From NCBI RefSeq assembly GCF_014843355.1, contig NZ_CP062137.1, positions 2,170,001 to 2,234,000 of the forward strand: a stretch of DNA of 64,000 nt. Direction: 5' to 3'. Below are positions 37,658 through 48,569 of the stretch, piece by piece (positions within the stretch are counted from its first letter, which is position 1; the number at the start of each line of letters is the position of its first letter). The notes under the pieces are model-generated. The model was not told where the DNA came from and searched no databases. It was given only the letters and a program-made list of their open reading frames with translations. The translations under genes were made by a program, and so were the position numbers. Source of the DNA: Actinobacillus sp. GY-402. Lineage in GTDB: Bacteria; Pseudomonadota; Gammaproteobacteria; Enterobacterales; Pasteurellaceae.

Positions 37658-38983
37658 TTATAAAATGAAACGGCTTAAATCTTCGTTATCCACCACGTCA
37701 TTCAATACGTTCGATACGTATTTTTCATCAATTACTACGCTTTCGCCGGAACGTTCGCTGGCGTCAAAAGAAATACCGTCCATCAGGCGTTCGAGCACGG
37801 TGTGCAAACGGCGAGCGCCGATATTTTCGGTTTTTTCATTCACGTGAAATGCCGCTTCGGCGATTTTGCTGATGCCGTCCGGGGTAAACTCAATGCTCAC
37901 ACCTTCGGTTTTCATTAACTCTTTGTACTGTAAAGTCAACGACGCGCTCGGTTCGGTTAAAATCCGCTCAAAATCTTCTTTGGTCAGCGATTTTAATTCC
38001 ACCCGAATCGGTAAACGGCCCTGTAATTCCGGCAATAAATCCGACGGACGAGCAATCTGGAAGGCGCCGGAACAGATGAACAGAATATGATCGGTTTTTA
38101 CCATTCCGTGTTTAGTGTTGACCGTCGAACCTTCGATAATCGGCAGCAAATCCCGCTGTACGCCTTCCCGTGAAACGTCGGCGCCGCCGCGATCGGACTG
38201 CTTGCAGATTTTGTCGATTTCGTCGATAAACACGATACCGTTTTGTTCCACCGATTCGATGGCTTTTTGTTTCAAATCTTCGTTGTTAACCAGTTTTGCG
38301 GCTTCGTCATCGATTAAGACTTTCATCGCGTCTTTCACTTTCATTCGGCGCTTTTTCGAACTGTTCGGCGCCAAACCTTCGAAAAGGGATTGAAGCTGCG
38401 AGGTCATTTCTTCCATGCCCGGCGGCGTCATAATTTCCACACTGGTTTGCGAGGCGATATCCACGTCGATTTCGCTATCGTCCAACGCGCCTTCGCGTAA
38501 TTTTTTGCGGAACACTTGGCGGGTGGCGGAATCCTTCTCGTATTCGATTTCGCCCCATTTATTTTTCGCTCTCGGCAACAGAATGTCTAAAATGCGCTCT
38601 TCCGCCGCATCCTGCGCTTTCATTCGGTTCTTTTCCACTTCGATTTTACGAATCTGCTTCACCGCAATATCCGTTAAATCGCGAATAATCGTATCCACTT
38701 CTTTCCCGACGTAACCCACTTCGGTGAATTTGGTCGCTTCCACTTTTACAAAAGGCGCATTGGCCAATTTGGCCAAACGACGGGCGATTTCCGTTTTACC
38801 GACACCAGTCGGACCGATCATCAGAATATTTTTTGGCGTAACTTCCTGACGCAATTCTTCCGGCAGCTGCATACGGCGCCAGCGGTTACGCAGCGCAATG
38901 GCTACCGCGCGTTTCGCTTCGCTTTGGCCGATAATGTAAGAATCTAATTCAGACACGATTTCTCTTGGTGTCATTGTTGACAT
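37658..38983 (-). CDS. hslU: ATP-dependent protease ATPase subunit HslU
   Basis: 441 residues, AAA+ unfoldase of the HslUV (ClpYQ) protease. N-terminal [23 protein letters not shown]-loop GPTGVGKTE (about 56-64), Walker [11 protein letters not shown]-terminus LSRFIL that inserts into HslV. Heat-shock protease degrading SulA, RcsA and misfolded proteins in other species. Follows hslV after 75 bp on the same strand. Confidence 0.97.
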   Translation of the reverse strand: MSTMTPREIVSELDSYIIGQSEAKRAVAIALRNRWRRMQLPEELRQEVTPKNILMIGPTGVGKTEIARRLAKLANAPFVKVEATKFTEVGYVGKEVDTIIRDLTDIAVKQIRKIEVEKNRMKAQDAAEERILDILLPRAKNKWGEIEYEKDSATRQVFRKKLREGALDDSEIDVDIASQTSVEIMTPPGMEEMTSQLQSLFEGLAPNSSKKRRMKVKDAMKVLIDDEAAKLVNNEDLKQKAIESVEQNGIVFIDEIDKICKQSDRGGADVSREGVQRDLLPIIEGSTVNTKHGMVKTDHILFICSGAFQIARPSDLLPELQGRLPIRVELKSLTKEDFERILTEPSASLTLQYKELMKTEGVSIEFTPDGISKIAEAAFHVNEKTENIGARRLHTVLERLMDGISFDASERSGESVVIDEKYVSNVLNDVVDNEDLSRFIL

Positions 38984-39029
38984 AATCTATTCCTTTCTTA
39001 TGTGATGGGTTGCATCTTAAAATGTGAAA

Positions 39030-39051
39030 GGCACGAATATGCTTTCGTGCC
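39030..39051 (-). promoter_or_regulatory. Hairpin between hslV and hslU
   Basis: GGCACGAA / TTCGTGCC stem with a 6-nt loop in the 75-bp gap. No strong T tract; it may tune the HslV:HslU ratio or protect mRNA ends. Confidence 0.45.
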
Positions 39052-39058
39052 GATAAAA

Positions 39059-39580
39059 TTAAACTTCTTCGATAACATGATTGTGGTTGGTATAAATATC
39101 GATATCGCCCGCAATAGTTAACGCTTGTTTGACGATTTCGGCGGCGGTTAAATCATTTTGCGTCCGCAATAATGCCAGCGCCGCGGATTTTGCATAATTT
39201 CCGCCCGAACCGATGGCTAATACGTCGAATTCCGGTTCGATTACGTCGCCACTGCCGGATACCAACAGAAAATCGGTTTCGTTCGCCACAATCATCATCG
39301 CTTCCAAACGACGCAGCGAACGTTCCGTGCGCCATTCTTTTGCCAATTCCACCGCACTTTTCACCAAATGTCCCTGGTGCAATTCCAGTTTTTTCTCAAA
39401 CAATTCGAGCAGAATGAAGGCGTCCGCCGTCGAACCGGCAAATCCGGTTACTACTTTTCCTTTATAACTGCGGCGAACTTTACGCACCGTGCCTTTTTCC
39501 ACACAGTTACCCAATGTCGCCTGTCCGTCGCCGCCAATCGCGATTTTTCCGTCTTTTCGTACACATACGATAGTTGTCAT
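39059..39580 (-). CDS. hslV: ATP-dependent protease proteolytic subunit HslV
   Basis: 173 residues. After removal of Met1 the N-terminal Thr is the nucleophile ([11 protein letters not shown]), as in proteasome beta subunits. Forms a double ring capped by HslU. Ribosome binding site aaagga. First gene of hslVU. Confidence 0.96.
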   Translation of the reverse strand: MTTIVCVRKDGKIAIGGDGQATLGNCVEKGTVRKVRRSYKGKVVTGFAGSTADAFILLELFEKKLELHQGHLVKSAVELAKEWRTERSLRRLEAMMIVANETDFLLVSGSGDVIEPEFDVLAIGSGGNYAKSAALALLRTQNDLTAAEIVKQALTIAGDIDIYTNHNHVIEEV

Positions 39581-39641
39581 TATTTTGTCCTTTTTGTGGA
39601 AACTTTTTGCTTAAATGGGGAGAGAAAAACCTTTTTTCAAG

Positions 39642-39686
39642 CCTGAAATAAAAAGAATCCGCCTAAATTTTTATTCAGACGGATGA
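39642..39686 (-). terminator. Imperfect hairpin downstream of the 39716-40090 gene
   Basis: ATCCG-CCTAAAT...ATTcAGaCGGAT with A-rich flank that reads as T tract on the minus strand. Weak terminator for the exported-protein gene upstream of hslV. Confidence 0.45.
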
Positions 39687-39715
39687 TCTTTTTAACCGTT
39701 AGACAATTGGACGGA

Positions 39716-40090
39716 TTAATTTTTATCTAAATCCAAATCCGCTTTATATTCGATACGGTGATGATCTTTTAATTCGATGGAAACGTCCAGTTCTTCGTCG
39801 CCGCGTTCAAATTTTAAATCCGCATCATCGCGTTTGATCTCTTTCTCTTCTAAATGAAAACCCCGGCTGCGCGCATGAGCAATCACTTCCCGCGCTAATT
39901 CCGGCACGCTGACGTCGCGGGAATCCAAACGGAATTCCGCTTCAAATTCGCCGCCGCCCTGGCGGTCCGCCTTGATAATGTCCGCATCGTCAGGCACATA
40001 AATGTCGCGCGGAATAGATGCGGCGCCGGCGCTTGCCGAAAACAAACCGGCAAGAATTGTGCTAAGTACAATTTTCGTATTGAGTTTCAT
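39716..40090 (-). CDS. Small exported protein of unknown function
   Basis: 124 residues from the ATG at 40088-40090 (aggac before it). Signal peptide to about residue 24 (LFSASAGAA); the mature part is highly charged with D, E, K and R, with alternating acidic and basic stretches (EEKEIKRDDADLKFERGDEELD). No domain recognised with confidence; the beta-strand pattern could suit a PepSY-like or stress-related periplasmic protein. Confidence 0.7.
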   Translation of the reverse strand: MKLNTKIVLSTILAGLFSASAGAASIPRDIYVPDDADIIKADRQGGGEFEAEFRLDSRDVSVPELAREVIAHARSRGFHLEEKEIKRDDADLKFERGDEELDVSIELKDHHRIEYKADLDLDKN

Positions 40091-40302
40091 AAAACGTCCT
40101 TTTATTGGTAATTTATTCGCTGTATTTGAGTTTATAGACATGAGGAAAGTTCCTGAACGCCTGTAAAATGAAACAAACATGCGGTTTTGTTTCAGAAAAA
40201 ACGTGGCGTTTTTTATGCGTAATCGCCGGTGCGATTACTTATGGCTTCGCCACCGTTAGCAAAGCCAACGTTCAAAAAGCGTTGCTTTTTGTGACCGCAC
40301 TT

Positions 40303-42147
40303 TTACTGAGAAAGCGGCTTTTTAGCCGGTTCAACCAACGCTTTATGTTCTTTGATTATCGCCATAAACGGCTGCGCAAAGCGTTCCCATTTGATGGCGC
40401 CCACGCCGTTGATTTGCAGCATTTCCGCTTTGCTGGTAGGTTGATAAAGGGACATTTCCTGCAATGTAGCGTCGCTGAATACGATATACGGCGGAATATT
40501 TTCCCGATCGGCAATTTTCTTGCGTAAAAAACGCAAGCGGGCGAATAAATCTTTGTCATAATTGGTGACCGCACTGCGTTGCGGCGAAGAAACCGTGGCA
40601 ATGGCGGATAAGCGCGGCGTCGCCAGTTCCAGCTTAATTTCGCCCCGCAACACCGCGCGGGCGCTTTCGGTTAAATGCAGCATCACGCCCACTTCGTTCA
40701 TCACTTGCCGGATAAATCCCAGATGAATTAACTGGCGAATGACGGATTGCCAGTATTCTTTGCTTTTATCTTTACCGATTCCGTACACGCTGAGCGTATC
40801 GTGCCGATGTTCGCGGATTTTCTGATTATTCATGCCGCGCAACACGCCGATGACATATTGCACGCCGAAACGTTGTCCGGTGCGGTAAATGGCGGACAGA
40901 ATTTTCTGCGCGTCCATCAGCCCGTCGTATTTTTTCGGCGGATCGAGACAAATATCGCAGTTTCCGCAGGGTTTTTGCCGATTTTCGCCGAAATAGTTCA
41001 ACAACACCAAACGGCGGCAAGTCTGGCTTTCGGCAAATTCGCCGATGGCTTCCAGCTTGTGCAGTTTAACGTCGCGCTGCGCCGATTCCGGTTCTTCCAT
41101 TAAAATTTTATGCAGCCAGCCGTAATCCGCAGGCTCGTAAAACAGCACGGCTTCCGCCGGCAAATCGTCGCGCCCAGCTCGTCCGGTTTCCTGATAATAA
41201 GCTTCAATGCTGCGGGATAAATCGAAATGCGCCACAAAACGTACGTTGGATTTATTGATGCCCATACCGAATGCGATAGTCGCCACCACCACTTGAATGT
41301 TGTCGCGTTGAAAATCGCGCTGCACTCGTTCCCGCTCGCTCACTTCCATGCCCGCATGATAAAAAGCCGCCGAGATGCCGCGTTTTTTCAGCGCATCGCT
41401 GACTTTTTCCGCTTTATTGCGGCTGTTGCAGTACACAATGCCGCTTTTGCCTTTCTGCGCCGCTACGAAATTGCACAGCTGTTCCATCGGTTTAAATTTT
41501 TCCACCAGCGTGTAGCGAATATTCGGGCGATCGAAGCTGCCGACGTATAAGTGCGGTCGATTTAGCCGAAGATTTTGCAGAATATCCTGTCGCGTCGTGC
41601 TGTCGGCGGTGGCGGTTAACGCCATAATCGGCGCATCGGGAAAACTGGCTTTTAAACCGCCCAGTTGAGTATATTCGGGGCGAAAATCATGTCCCCATTG
41701 GGAAATGCAGTGAGCTTCGTCAATGGCGATAAAACTCACTCGGCAGAGGGAAATAAAGGAAAAAAAGCTGTTGGTCATTACCTTTTCAGGGGAAAGATAA
41801 AGCAATTTCAGTTGACCGGCAATGGCTTTATTTTGTACCTGCTGCTGCTGTTCGAACGTTTGGCTGGAATTCAGGTAATCCGCCGCAATGCCGTTTGCCA
41901 GCAGTTGATCCACCTGATCTTTCATTAACGAAATCAGCGGCGATATAACCAGCGTAAGCCCCGGAAAACACAAAGCCGGCAATTGATAACACAGGGATTT
42001 GCCGTTTCCCGTCGCCATCACCACCAGGCTGTCTTGCCCCTGCAGCGCCGCGTTAACGGCTTCTTCCTGTCCGGGACGAAAAGACTGATAACCGAAAACC
42101 TCTTTCAGAACCTGAAGTGCGGTCAAAATTTCGGATGTTTTTTCCAT
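40303..42147 (-). CDS. recQ: ATP-dependent DNA helicase RecQ
   Basis: 614 residues from the ATG at 42145-42147, which overlaps the cyaY stop as TGATG; the longer frame lies inside cyaY. SF2 helicase: motif I ATGNGKSLCYQ, motif II IDEAHCISQWGHDFRPEY, motif VI QETGRAGRD. The zinc-binding RQC cysteines (CRRLVLLNYFGE...CGNCDIC) and a C-terminal HRDC domain (about 530-605) are present. Unwinds recombination intermediates in RecF-type repair and fork restart. Confidence 0.96.
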   Translation of the reverse strand: MEKTSEILTALQVLKEVFGYQSFRPGQEEAVNAALQGQDSLVVMATGNGKSLCYQLPALCFPGLTLVISPLISLMKDQVDQLLANGIAADYLNSSQTFEQQQQVQNKAIAGQLKLLYLSPEKVMTNSFFSFISLCRVSFIAIDEAHCISQWGHDFRPEYTQLGGLKASFPDAPIMALTATADSTTRQDILQNLRLNRPHLYVGSFDRPNIRYTLVEKFKPMEQLCNFVAAQKGKSGIVYCNSRNKAEKVSDALKKRGISAAFYHAGMEVSERERVQRDFQRDNIQVVVATIAFGMGINKSNVRFVAHFDLSRSIEAYYQETGRAGRDDLPAEAVLFYEPADYGWLHKILMEEPESAQRDVKLHKLEAIGEFAESQTCRRLVLLNYFGENRQKPCGNCDICLDPPKKYDGLMDAQKILSAIYRTGQRFGVQYVIGVLRGMNNQKIREHRHDTLSVYGIGKDKSKEYWQSVIRQLIHLGFIRQVMNEVGVMLHLTESARAVLRGEIKLELATPRLSAIATVSSPQRSAVTNYDKDLFARLRFLRKKIADRENIPPYIVFSDATLQEMSLYQPTSKAEMLQINGVGAIKWERFAQPFMAIIKEHKALVEPAKKPLSQ

Positions 42148-42455
42148 CAGGCGAAACTCACCTGTTCGCCGTGGGCCCGACAGGCTTCCGCCAGGGCGTC
42201 CCAAAAACGCACGCCCTGTCCATTGACCCAATCGTTATTTTTCCAGGCGAAATGCAATCCGCCCAAACGGCTTGCCAGCCAAAGTTCGAGCAAGGGTTCT
42301 TGTTTATTCACCACAATCTGGCTGCGATCATCAAAGGTAATCGTGAACACGGAACCCTGACGATCGCAATCCGCATCGGCATTCTGCGTTTCTAATTGTT
42401 CTTCAATGCTGTCCCAGATTTGATCGATATTTTGGTGAAATTCGGCTACGTTCAT
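42147..42455 (-). CDS. cyaY: Frataxin-like iron-sulfur assembly protein CyaY
   Basis: 102 residues. Frataxin fold: acidic first helix (MNVAEFHQNIDQIWDSIEEQLE), GSVFTITFDDRSQIVVNKQEPL strands and LWLASRLGG. Binds iron and regulates IscS-IscU cluster assembly. Overlaps recQ at TGATG and follows mutS on the same strand. Confidence 0.94.
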   Translation of the reverse strand: MNVAEFHQNIDQIWDSIEEQLETQNADADCDRQGSVFTITFDDRSQIVVNKQEPLLELWLASRLGGLHFAWKNNDWVNGQGVRFWDALAEACRAHGEQVSFA

Positions 42456-42463
42456 CGTTTATC

Positions 42464-45040
42464 CTAAAGTAATGTTTTTAATTGATATAAATAAGCCAAC
42501 GCCTGTTTCGGACTGAGTTCGTCTGGATCCAGTTTTTCCAGCATTTCCAGCGCCGCGTTTTTGCCGTCGTCTTCTTCCATTAACGCCAGCTCGCCCTGCA
42601 TTTGTTGAAGTGCTCTGAAATCCTGCAGTTTTTGATCCGCACTTTGCGCCGACAGTTTTTCCAGTTGCGTCAATTTTTGTTTCGCCAGTTTAATCACCGG
42701 CTGCGGCACGCCCGCTAACGCCGCCACGGCCAAACCGTAGCTCTTGCTTGCCGCGCCATCCTGTACGCTGTGCATAAAGGCGATGGTATTTTCGTGCTCC
42801 AACGCATCCAAATGTACGTTTGCGGTGCCGACGAGCTGTTCAGGCAACACGGTCAATTCAAAATAATGGGTGGCAAACAGCGTGAGCGAACGCAGTTTCT
42901 TCGCCAACCATTCCGCACAGGCCCAAGCCAGCGACAAACCGTCGTATGTAGACGTGCCGCGCCCGATTTCATCAATCAGCACTAGGCTGTTGGCGGTGGC
43001 CTGATGCAGAATGTTCGCCATTTCCGTCATTTCCACCATAAAAGTCGAGCGACCGGAAGCCAAATCGTCGCTGGCGCCGATTCGGGTGAAAATGCGGTCT
43101 ATCGGTCCGATTACCGCCCGTTCCGCCGGCACAAAACTCCCGATATAGGCCATCAGCGTAATCAGCGCGGTTTGGCGCATGTAGGTGCTTTTTCCTCCCA
43201 TATTCGGGCCGGTAATCACTAGCAGATGACGTTGCGGATTCAGTTGAACGGGATTGGCGATAAACGGTTCCTTCAACACCTGTTCCACCACCGGATGACG
43301 TCCGTTTTGAATATCCACGCCGATTTCCGGGCTGAATTCGGGACAAACATAATTCAGGGTTTCCGCCCGTTCCGCCAGATTGGTCAGCACATCCAGTTCC
43401 GCCAGCGTCATGCTGGATAACTGCAAGGCGGCCAAATGAGGAAGCAGCTGGTCAAAAATCTCGTCATAAAGCTGTTTTTCCAACGCTAAAGCGGCACCTT
43501 TGGCTTTCAGCACTTTGTCTTCATAGGTTTTCAGTTCGGGAATAATGTAACGTTCGGCGTTTTTCAGGGTTTGGCGGCGCACATAATGCATCGGCGCTTT
43601 ATGGGCCTGTCCCTGACTGATTTGAATATAATAACCGTGTACCGCGTTGTAACCGACTTTTAAGGTATCAATTCCCGTACTTTCCCGTTCGCGCCGTTCC
43701 AATTCTTCCAGATACTGCGTAGCGCCGTCGGCCAGCGAACGCCATTCGTCCAGTTCCGCATGATATCCCGGCGCAATGACGCCGCCGTCTCGAATCAGCA
43801 GCGGGGGCGAATCGATAATGGCTCGCCGTAACAACTCGTAAAGTTCGGTAAATTCGCCCATCGGTTGGGAAAGTGCGGTCAGATTTTGCGAAGTTTTTAT
43901 CATTTTCTGCAATTCGGGAAGCTGTTCCAACGCCGTTCTTAAACGGGTTAAATCGCGCGGACGCGCCGTACGCAGCGCTACCCGCGCCAGAATCCGTTCC
44001 ATATCGCCCACTTGTTGTAACAGCGGTTGCAGCGCGCCGATTAAATCGTTCTGTAAAATAGCGGCGATGGTTTGCTGGCGTTGGCGCAATTTTCGGATTT
44101 GGCGAATTGGCTGATGAATCCAGCGTTTCAGTAAACGGCTGCCCATGGGCGTCACGCATTTGTCCAGCACCGAAGCCAGCGTATTTTCCGGGCCGCCGCT
44201 CAAATTCCGGGTTAATTCCAAATTGCGGCGGGTGGCGGCATCCAATTGCACCGTATCGGTATTTTGCACCAGGCTGATGCTTTTAATGTGCGGCAATGCG
44301 GTGCGTTGGGTTTCTTTGGCGTATTGAAACAAACAACCCGCCGCGCATAAGCCTAAAACCGCTTTTTCTACGCCGAACGCCGTTAAATCCTGAGTGCCGA
44401 ACTGACGATTCAACAATCGCACGGCGGTGCCCAATTCAAATTCCCAAACGGGGCGACGGCGCAGACCTTTAAACGGTTCGATAATCACCGTTTCGGTAAA
44501 ATCTTCGCAATAAAGCAATTCCGCCGGTTGCAAACGTTGCAATTCCGCATGCAAAGTCTCCGCGTTTTCCGGTTCGGCAATTTGAAATCGTCCGGAAGAC
44601 ATATCCAAAGAGGCCAAACCGAAGCGGTCTTTTTCCTGATAAATTGCGACCAGCAGGTTATCCTGCCGTTCCGGCAATAGGTTTTCATCACTGACGGTGC
44701 CCGGCGTCACAATCCGCACGATTTTGCGTTCCACCGGCCCTTTGGCGACGGCGGGATCGCCAATCTGCTCGCAAATGGCGACGGATTCTCCCAGTTGCAC
44801 CAGGTTCGCCAGATAGCCTTCCACCGCGTGATAAGGCACGCCCGCCATAGGAATCGGCTGACCGGCGGATTGTCCGCGCTTGGTCAGAGAAATGTCCAGC
44901 AACGCCGCCGCTTTTTTGGCGTCGTCGTAAAACAGTTCGTAGAAATCGCCCATACGGTAAAACAGCAGAATATCGGGATTTTCCGCTTTTATGGTCAGAT
45001 ATTGTTTCATCATCGGCGTATGAGCGTCAAAATTTGGCAT
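42464..45040 (-). CDS. mutS: DNA mismatch repair protein MutS
   Basis: 858 residues. Mismatch-binding Phe-x-Glu in [15 protein letters not shown] (about residue 31-45), P-loop [14 protein letters not shown], Walker [15 protein letters not shown]. Recognises mispairs and recruits MutL. E. coli MutS has 853 residues. Contains one uptake sequence (43871). Confidence 0.97.
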   Translation of the reverse strand: MPNFDAHTPMMKQYLTIKAENPDILLFYRMGDFYELFYDDAKKAAALLDISLTKRGQSAGQPIPMAGVPYHAVEGYLANLVQLGESVAICEQIGDPAVAKGPVERKIVRIVTPGTVSDENLLPERQDNLLVAIYQEKDRFGLASLDMSSGRFQIAEPENAETLHAELQRLQPAELLYCEDFTETVIIEPFKGLRRRPVWEFELGTAVRLLNRQFGTQDLTAFGVEKAVLGLCAAGCLFQYAKETQRTALPHIKSISLVQNTDTVQLDAATRRNLELTRNLSGGPENTLASVLDKCVTPMGSRLLKRWIHQPIRQIRKLRQRQQTIAAILQNDLIGALQPLLQQVGDMERILARVALRTARPRDLTRLRTALEQLPELQKMIKTSQNLTALSQPMGEFTELYELLRRAIIDSPPLLIRDGGVIAPGYHAELDEWRSLADGATQYLEELERRERESTGIDTLKVGYNAVHGYYIQISQGQAHKAPMHYVRRQTLKNAERYIIPELKTYEDKVLKAKGAALALEKQLYDEIFDQLLPHLAALQLSSMTLAELDVLTNLAERAETLNYVCPEFSPEIGVDIQNGRHPVVEQVLKEPFIANPVQLNPQRHLLVITGPNMGGKSTYMRQTALITLMAYIGSFVPAERAVIGPIDRIFTRIGASDDLASGRSTFMVEMTEMANILHQATANSLVLIDEIGRGTSTYDGLSLAWACAEWLAKKLRSLTLFATHYFELTVLPEQLVGTANVHLDALEHENTIAFMHSVQDGAASKSYGLAVAALAGVPQPVIKLAKQKLTQLEKLSAQSADQKLQDFRALQQMQGELALMEEDDGKNAALEMLEKLDPDELSPKQALAYLYQLKTLL

Positions 45041-45103
45041 GGCTGTCTCTTTTTCTACAAAATAAAGGCGAATTATAACAAAAAAGTGCGGTCGGATTTT
45101 CCG

Positions 45104-46606
45104 TTATTTTTTCAAGGCGCCCAGAATGCCGCGCATAATCTGTTTGGTAATTTGATTTCGCATATTGCGCCCTACGGATTTCACCACGCCGTTGACGATT
45201 TGTTCCGTCGGCGTAAGCTTTTCCCCGCGTTTTTGAGTGCCGAAAATCATACGGCTTAAACTGCCTAAAATGCCGTTTTCCGCTTCCTCTTGCGCCTGTT
45301 TTGCCTGTTGTTCCGCCACATCAGCCAAATCGGCTTGTTGCTGTAGCGTTTCAAACGCCGACGCATTGTCTACAACTTGACTGTAATGAGGATATAAATC
45401 GTCGGCTTCCACCCAGGCCAGACGCTGTTCTTCGGTTAACGGCGTCAGTTGGCTTTTCGGCGGATAAATCGCGGCGATTTCCACCGGCGTCGGCATACCT
45501 TTTTCATCCAGGAAGGAAACCAGGGCTTCGCCCACGCCCAATGCGGTAATGGCTTCCACCACGTTTATTTCTTTGTTGGAACGGAAGGTTTCCGCCGCCG
45601 TTTTCACCGCTTTTTGATCGCGCGGCGTAAAAGCGCGCAAAGCATGCTGGACGCGGTTGCCCAGTTGTCCTAACACGGTTTCCGGCAAATCCAGCGGGTT
45701 TTGCGTCACAAAATAAATGCCTACGCCTTTGGAACGAATTAAACGCACCACCTGTTCCACTTTTTCCACCAGCACCGCCGGCGCATCGTCGAACAACAAA
45801 TGGGCTTCGTCGAAGAACATGACGAATTTCGGTTTGTCCGGATCGCCTACTTCCGGCAAGCGTTCGAATAATTCCGCCATCAGCCATAATAAAAATGCGC
45901 CGTACATTTTCGGCGAATTAATCAGTTTTTCCGAATTCAATATGTTAATTACGCCTTTTCCGTCGCGGGTTTGCAGCCAGTCTTCCAGATTCAGCGCCGG
46001 CTCGCCGAATAATTTGTCCGCGCCCTGATTTTCCAACGTCAGTAAGGCTCGTTGAACGGCGCCCACGCTGGCGGCGGAAATATTGCCGTATTGCAGTTGA
46101 AATTCTTTGGCGTTATCCGCCAAAAATTTCAACATGGCACGCAGGTCTTTTAAATCCGTCAACAGCAAACCTTTATCGTCCGCCACACGGAACAGGATGT
46201 TTAACAAACCTTCTTGCGTGTCGTTCAGATTAAGCAGACGCGCAAGCAACATCGGTCCCATTTCCGAAATCGTGGTGCGCAACGGAATACCGCTGTCGCC
46301 GAACACATCCCAAAACGAGACGGGATAACTGTCCAAATAGGCTTCGCCGCCCAATTCAAAACTTTCCACCCGTTCGGCAATTTTCCCCTGCAAAGCGCCT
46401 TTTTGGCAGAGCCCCGACAAATCGCCCTTTACGTCTACCAGGAAAACCGGAACGCCGTCGTCACTGAAGGCTTCCGCACATTTGCGCAAGGTGACGGTTT
46501 TCCCCGTCCCCGTCGCACCGGCGATCAAGCCGTGGCGGTTTGCCATTTTTTTGTGAATGCCGAAGGTTTCTCCTCGGGAATTGCGCGCGATAGGGTAAAT
46601 GCTCAT
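45104..46606 (-). CDS. yjgR: HerA-type ATPase YjgR (DUF853)
   Basis: 500 residues, equal to E. coli YjgR. P-loop GATGTGKTVTLR (about 30-41), VDVKGDLSGL, Walker B FMFFDEAHLLFDD-like VMFFDEAHLLFDDAP, and QNPLDLPETVLGQLGNRVQHALRAF. Belongs to the HerA/FtsK superfamily of ring ATPases; the role of YjgR in the cell is not settled. An uptake sequence lies just downstream of its start region (46625) and one past its stop (45085). Confidence 0.88.
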   Translation of the reverse strand: MSIYPIARNSRGETFGIHKKMANRHGLIAGATGTGKTVTLRKCAEAFSDDGVPVFLVDVKGDLSGLCQKGALQGKIAERVESFELGGEAYLDSYPVSFWDVFGDSGIPLRTTISEMGPMLLARLLNLNDTQEGLLNILFRVADDKGLLLTDLKDLRAMLKFLADNAKEFQLQYGNISAASVGAVQRALLTLENQGADKLFGEPALNLEDWLQTRDGKGVINILNSEKLINSPKMYGAFLLWLMAELFERLPEVGDPDKPKFVMFFDEAHLLFDDAPAVLVEKVEQVVRLIRSKGVGIYFVTQNPLDLPETVLGQLGNRVQHALRAFTPRDQKAVKTAAETFRSNKEINVVEAITALGVGEALVSFLDEKGMPTPVEIAAIYPPKSQLTPLTEEQRLAWVEADDLYPHYSQVVDNASAFETLQQQADLADVAEQQAKQAQEEAENGILGSLSRMIFGTQKRGEKLTPTEQIVNGVVKSVGRNMRNQITKQIMRGILGALKK

Positions 46607-46743
46607 AAATCATCCTTTTTATTGAAAAGTGCGGTCGGAAAAATCAACGTTTTTTCTCATCGGTTTTGCCGGATAACACGGTTATTTGTCGATTAAATAT
46701 GCCGTATTTTATGCTATCCTACCCCGAGAAAAAAGGAGAAATT

Positions 46744-47208
46744 ATGACCGCACTTTGTCCTTGTCAATCGGGCCTTGCTTATGCCGATTGCTGTCAACCG
46801 TTTCATTTATTTAAAATTTATCCGCAAACGGCGGAACAGTTAATGCGTTCCCGTTATTGCGCTTATGTGCTGAAAAATATTGATTATGTGATTCAAACCA
46901 CGGTGCCGAATCAACAGGCGCAATTGGACAGAACCTTATTGCAGAATTGGGCGGACAGCACGGCATGGGCGGGATTGCAGATCCTGCGTCATCAGCCGGC
47001 GGTGTCCAAAATCCACGGCACGGTGGAATTTAACGCATTTTTTACGGTAAACGGCGAAAAACAAGCGCATCATGAAAACTCTCTGTTCGTGAAAATTGAC
47101 GGACGCTGGTATTTTGCCGATCCCACCGTGGATTTGCCCGATCGGAAACAGCCCTGTTTATGCGGTTCGGGCAAAAAATTCAAACATTGCTGCGGGGCCT
47201 ATTTATGA
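46744..47208 (+). CDS. ychJ: SEC-C motif protein of the YchJ family
   Basis: 154 residues from ATG 46744 (site aaaggag). Two cysteine clusters of the SEC-C type, one at each end: [13 protein letters not shown] at residues 5-17 and [13 protein letters not shown] near the C-terminus; the middle is an NTF2-like domain ([23 protein letters not shown]). Likely zinc-binding; function unknown. Its first codons ATGACCGCACTTT are themselves an uptake sequence. Ends ATGA with yihY. Confidence 0.88.
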   Translation: MTALCPCQSGLAYADCCQPFHLFKIYPQTAEQLMRSRYCAYVLKNIDYVIQTTVPNQQAQLDRTLLQNWADSTAWAGLQILRHQPAVSKIHGTVEFNAFFTVNGEKQAHHENSLFVKIDGRWYFADPTVDLPDRKQPCLCGSGKKFKHCCGAYL

Positions 47209-48062
47209 ATATGACATACGCCGCACTTGCCGACTTCGGCAAAATATTCTGGTCGCGTTTTAATCAAAATAAACTTTTGCTGGAAGCGGGAGCCTTGACT
47301 TACAGCACCATGCTTGCCATTGTGCCGTTAATTATGGTGGTTTTTTCCATTTTTTCCGCTTTTCCTATATTCCATGACGTCACCGGCGTATTAAAAGAAT
47401 TTATTTTCACCAACTTTGCTCCGTCCGCCGGCGATATCGTGGGACAGTATATTGACGAATTCGTGCAGAATTCAAAAAAGATGAGCGCTGTCGGCATTAT
47501 CAGTCTGATTTTGGTCGCCTTAATGCTGATTCATTCCATCGACAATTCCCTCAACGGCATTTGGCGAACGCCCAAACGCAGCACCCTGTTTTCCTTTGCG
47601 GTTTATTGGACCATTTTAACGCTCGGCCCGATTATTATTGGTGTCAGCATTGCCATCAGCACTTATGTGGCCAATTTAAGCCCGTTTCGCGGTGAACTGA
47701 ATTTACCGTTCGGCATCAAGCTGCTGAGCTTTGTCCCCTTCATTCTCACCTGGCTCAGTTTTACCCTGATTTACGCCCTTGTTCCGAACAAAAAAATCAA
47801 CATGAAACATGCCGCCGCCGGCGCGTTGGTTGCCGCCGTTTTCTTCACGTTGGGCAAAAAGGCTTTTATGTGGTACATCACCACTTTTCCTTCTTATCAA
47901 TTAATTTACGGCGCGATGGCGACCTTGCCGCTCATGCTTTTGTGGCTGCAATTAAGCTGGCTGTTTATTTTATTGGGCGCGCAATTGGCGGCGGTTTTGG
48001 ACGAATTGCCGCTTATTCGGGCGGAAAATTTTAATTCGGAACGGATTAAGGATGAAAAATGA
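47205..48062 (+). CDS. yihY: YihY/BrkB-family inner-membrane protein
   Basis: 285 residues from ATG 47205, overlapping the ychJ stop. Six hydrophobic segments and the family motifs [16 protein letters not shown] and [27 protein letters not shown]. Once proposed as RNase BN, since refuted; true role unknown, perhaps transport or envelope maintenance. The E. coli order yihY-dtd is kept. The dtd start overlaps the stop by ATGA. Confidence 0.9.
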   Translation: MNMTYAALADFGKIFWSRFNQNKLLLEAGALTYSTMLAIVPLIMVVFSIFSAFPIFHDVTGVLKEFIFTNFAPSAGDIVGQYIDEFVQNSKKMSAVGIISLILVALMLIHSIDNSLNGIWRTPKRSTLFSFAVYWTILTLGPIIIGVSIAISTYVANLSPFRGELNLPFGIKLLSFVPFILTWLSFTLIYALVPNKKINMKHAAAGALVAAVFFTLGKKAFMWYITTFPSYQLIYGAMATLPLMLLWLQLSWLFILLGAQLAAVLDELPLIRAENFNSERIKDEK

Positions 48063-48493
48063 TAGCGCTGATTCAACGCGTCACGCAGGCGCAAGTGGAT
48101 GTAAACGGAAAAACCGTGGGAAAAATCGGTAAGGGATTGTTGGTTTTGCTCGGCGTGGAAAAAGACGACGACAGAATGCGCGCCGATAAATTGGCGGAAA
48201 AAGTGCTGAATTACCGCGTGTTCGGCGACGAAAACGATAAAATGAATTTAAACGTGCAACAGGCGGGCGGCGAACTGCTGGTGGTTTCGCAATTCACCTT
48301 GGTCGCCGACACCCAACGGGGATTACGCCCAAGTTTTTCCAAAGGTGCCGACCCGGCTTTAGCAGACGAACTTTACGGTTATTTCGTGCAAAAATGCGGC
48401 GAAAAAATTCAGGTGGCAACGGGCGAATTCGCGGCGGAAATGAAAGTCAGCCTGACCAATGACGGTCCGGTGACGTTTTGGTTACAAAGCTAA
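48059..48493 (+). CDS. dtd: D-aminoacyl-tRNA deacylase
   Basis: 144 residues. Catalytic motif SQFTL and the C-terminal [10 protein letters not shown], the Gly-Pro motif that rejects L-amino acids. Cleaves D-amino acids wrongly attached to tRNA. Third gene of the coupled ychJ-yihY-dtd set, each joined by ATGA. Confidence 0.95.
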   Translation: MIALIQRVTQAQVDVNGKTVGKIGKGLLVLLGVEKDDDRMRADKLAEKVLNYRVFGDENDKMNLNVQQAGGELLVVSQFTLVADTQRGLRPSFSKGADPALADELYGYFVQKCGEKIQVATGEFAAEMKVSLTNDGPVTFWLQS

Positions 48494-48510
48494 AAAACTC
48501 GTTAAAAATC

Positions 48511-48550
48511 GCCCGCACTTTTTTATTTGTTAAAAGTGCGGGCAAAAAAA
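48511..48550. terminator. Variant-USS hairpin between dtd and yqhA
   Basis: GCCCGCACTTTT / AAAAGTGCGGGC, 12-bp perfect arms, 9-nt loop, A/T tracts both sides. Same one-base variant of the uptake core as at 37608-37648. Confidence 0.82.
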
Positions 48551-48569
48551 TGAACGTTTTTCGCCGGCT

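Noticed and set aside
43668-44159. A 163-codon minus-strand frame inside mutS and other long frames inside recQ, yjgR and rmuC
   Set aside because: They are out-of-frame or antisense readings of strongly conserved genes; the composition is R-, H- and A-rich, typical of shadow frames.
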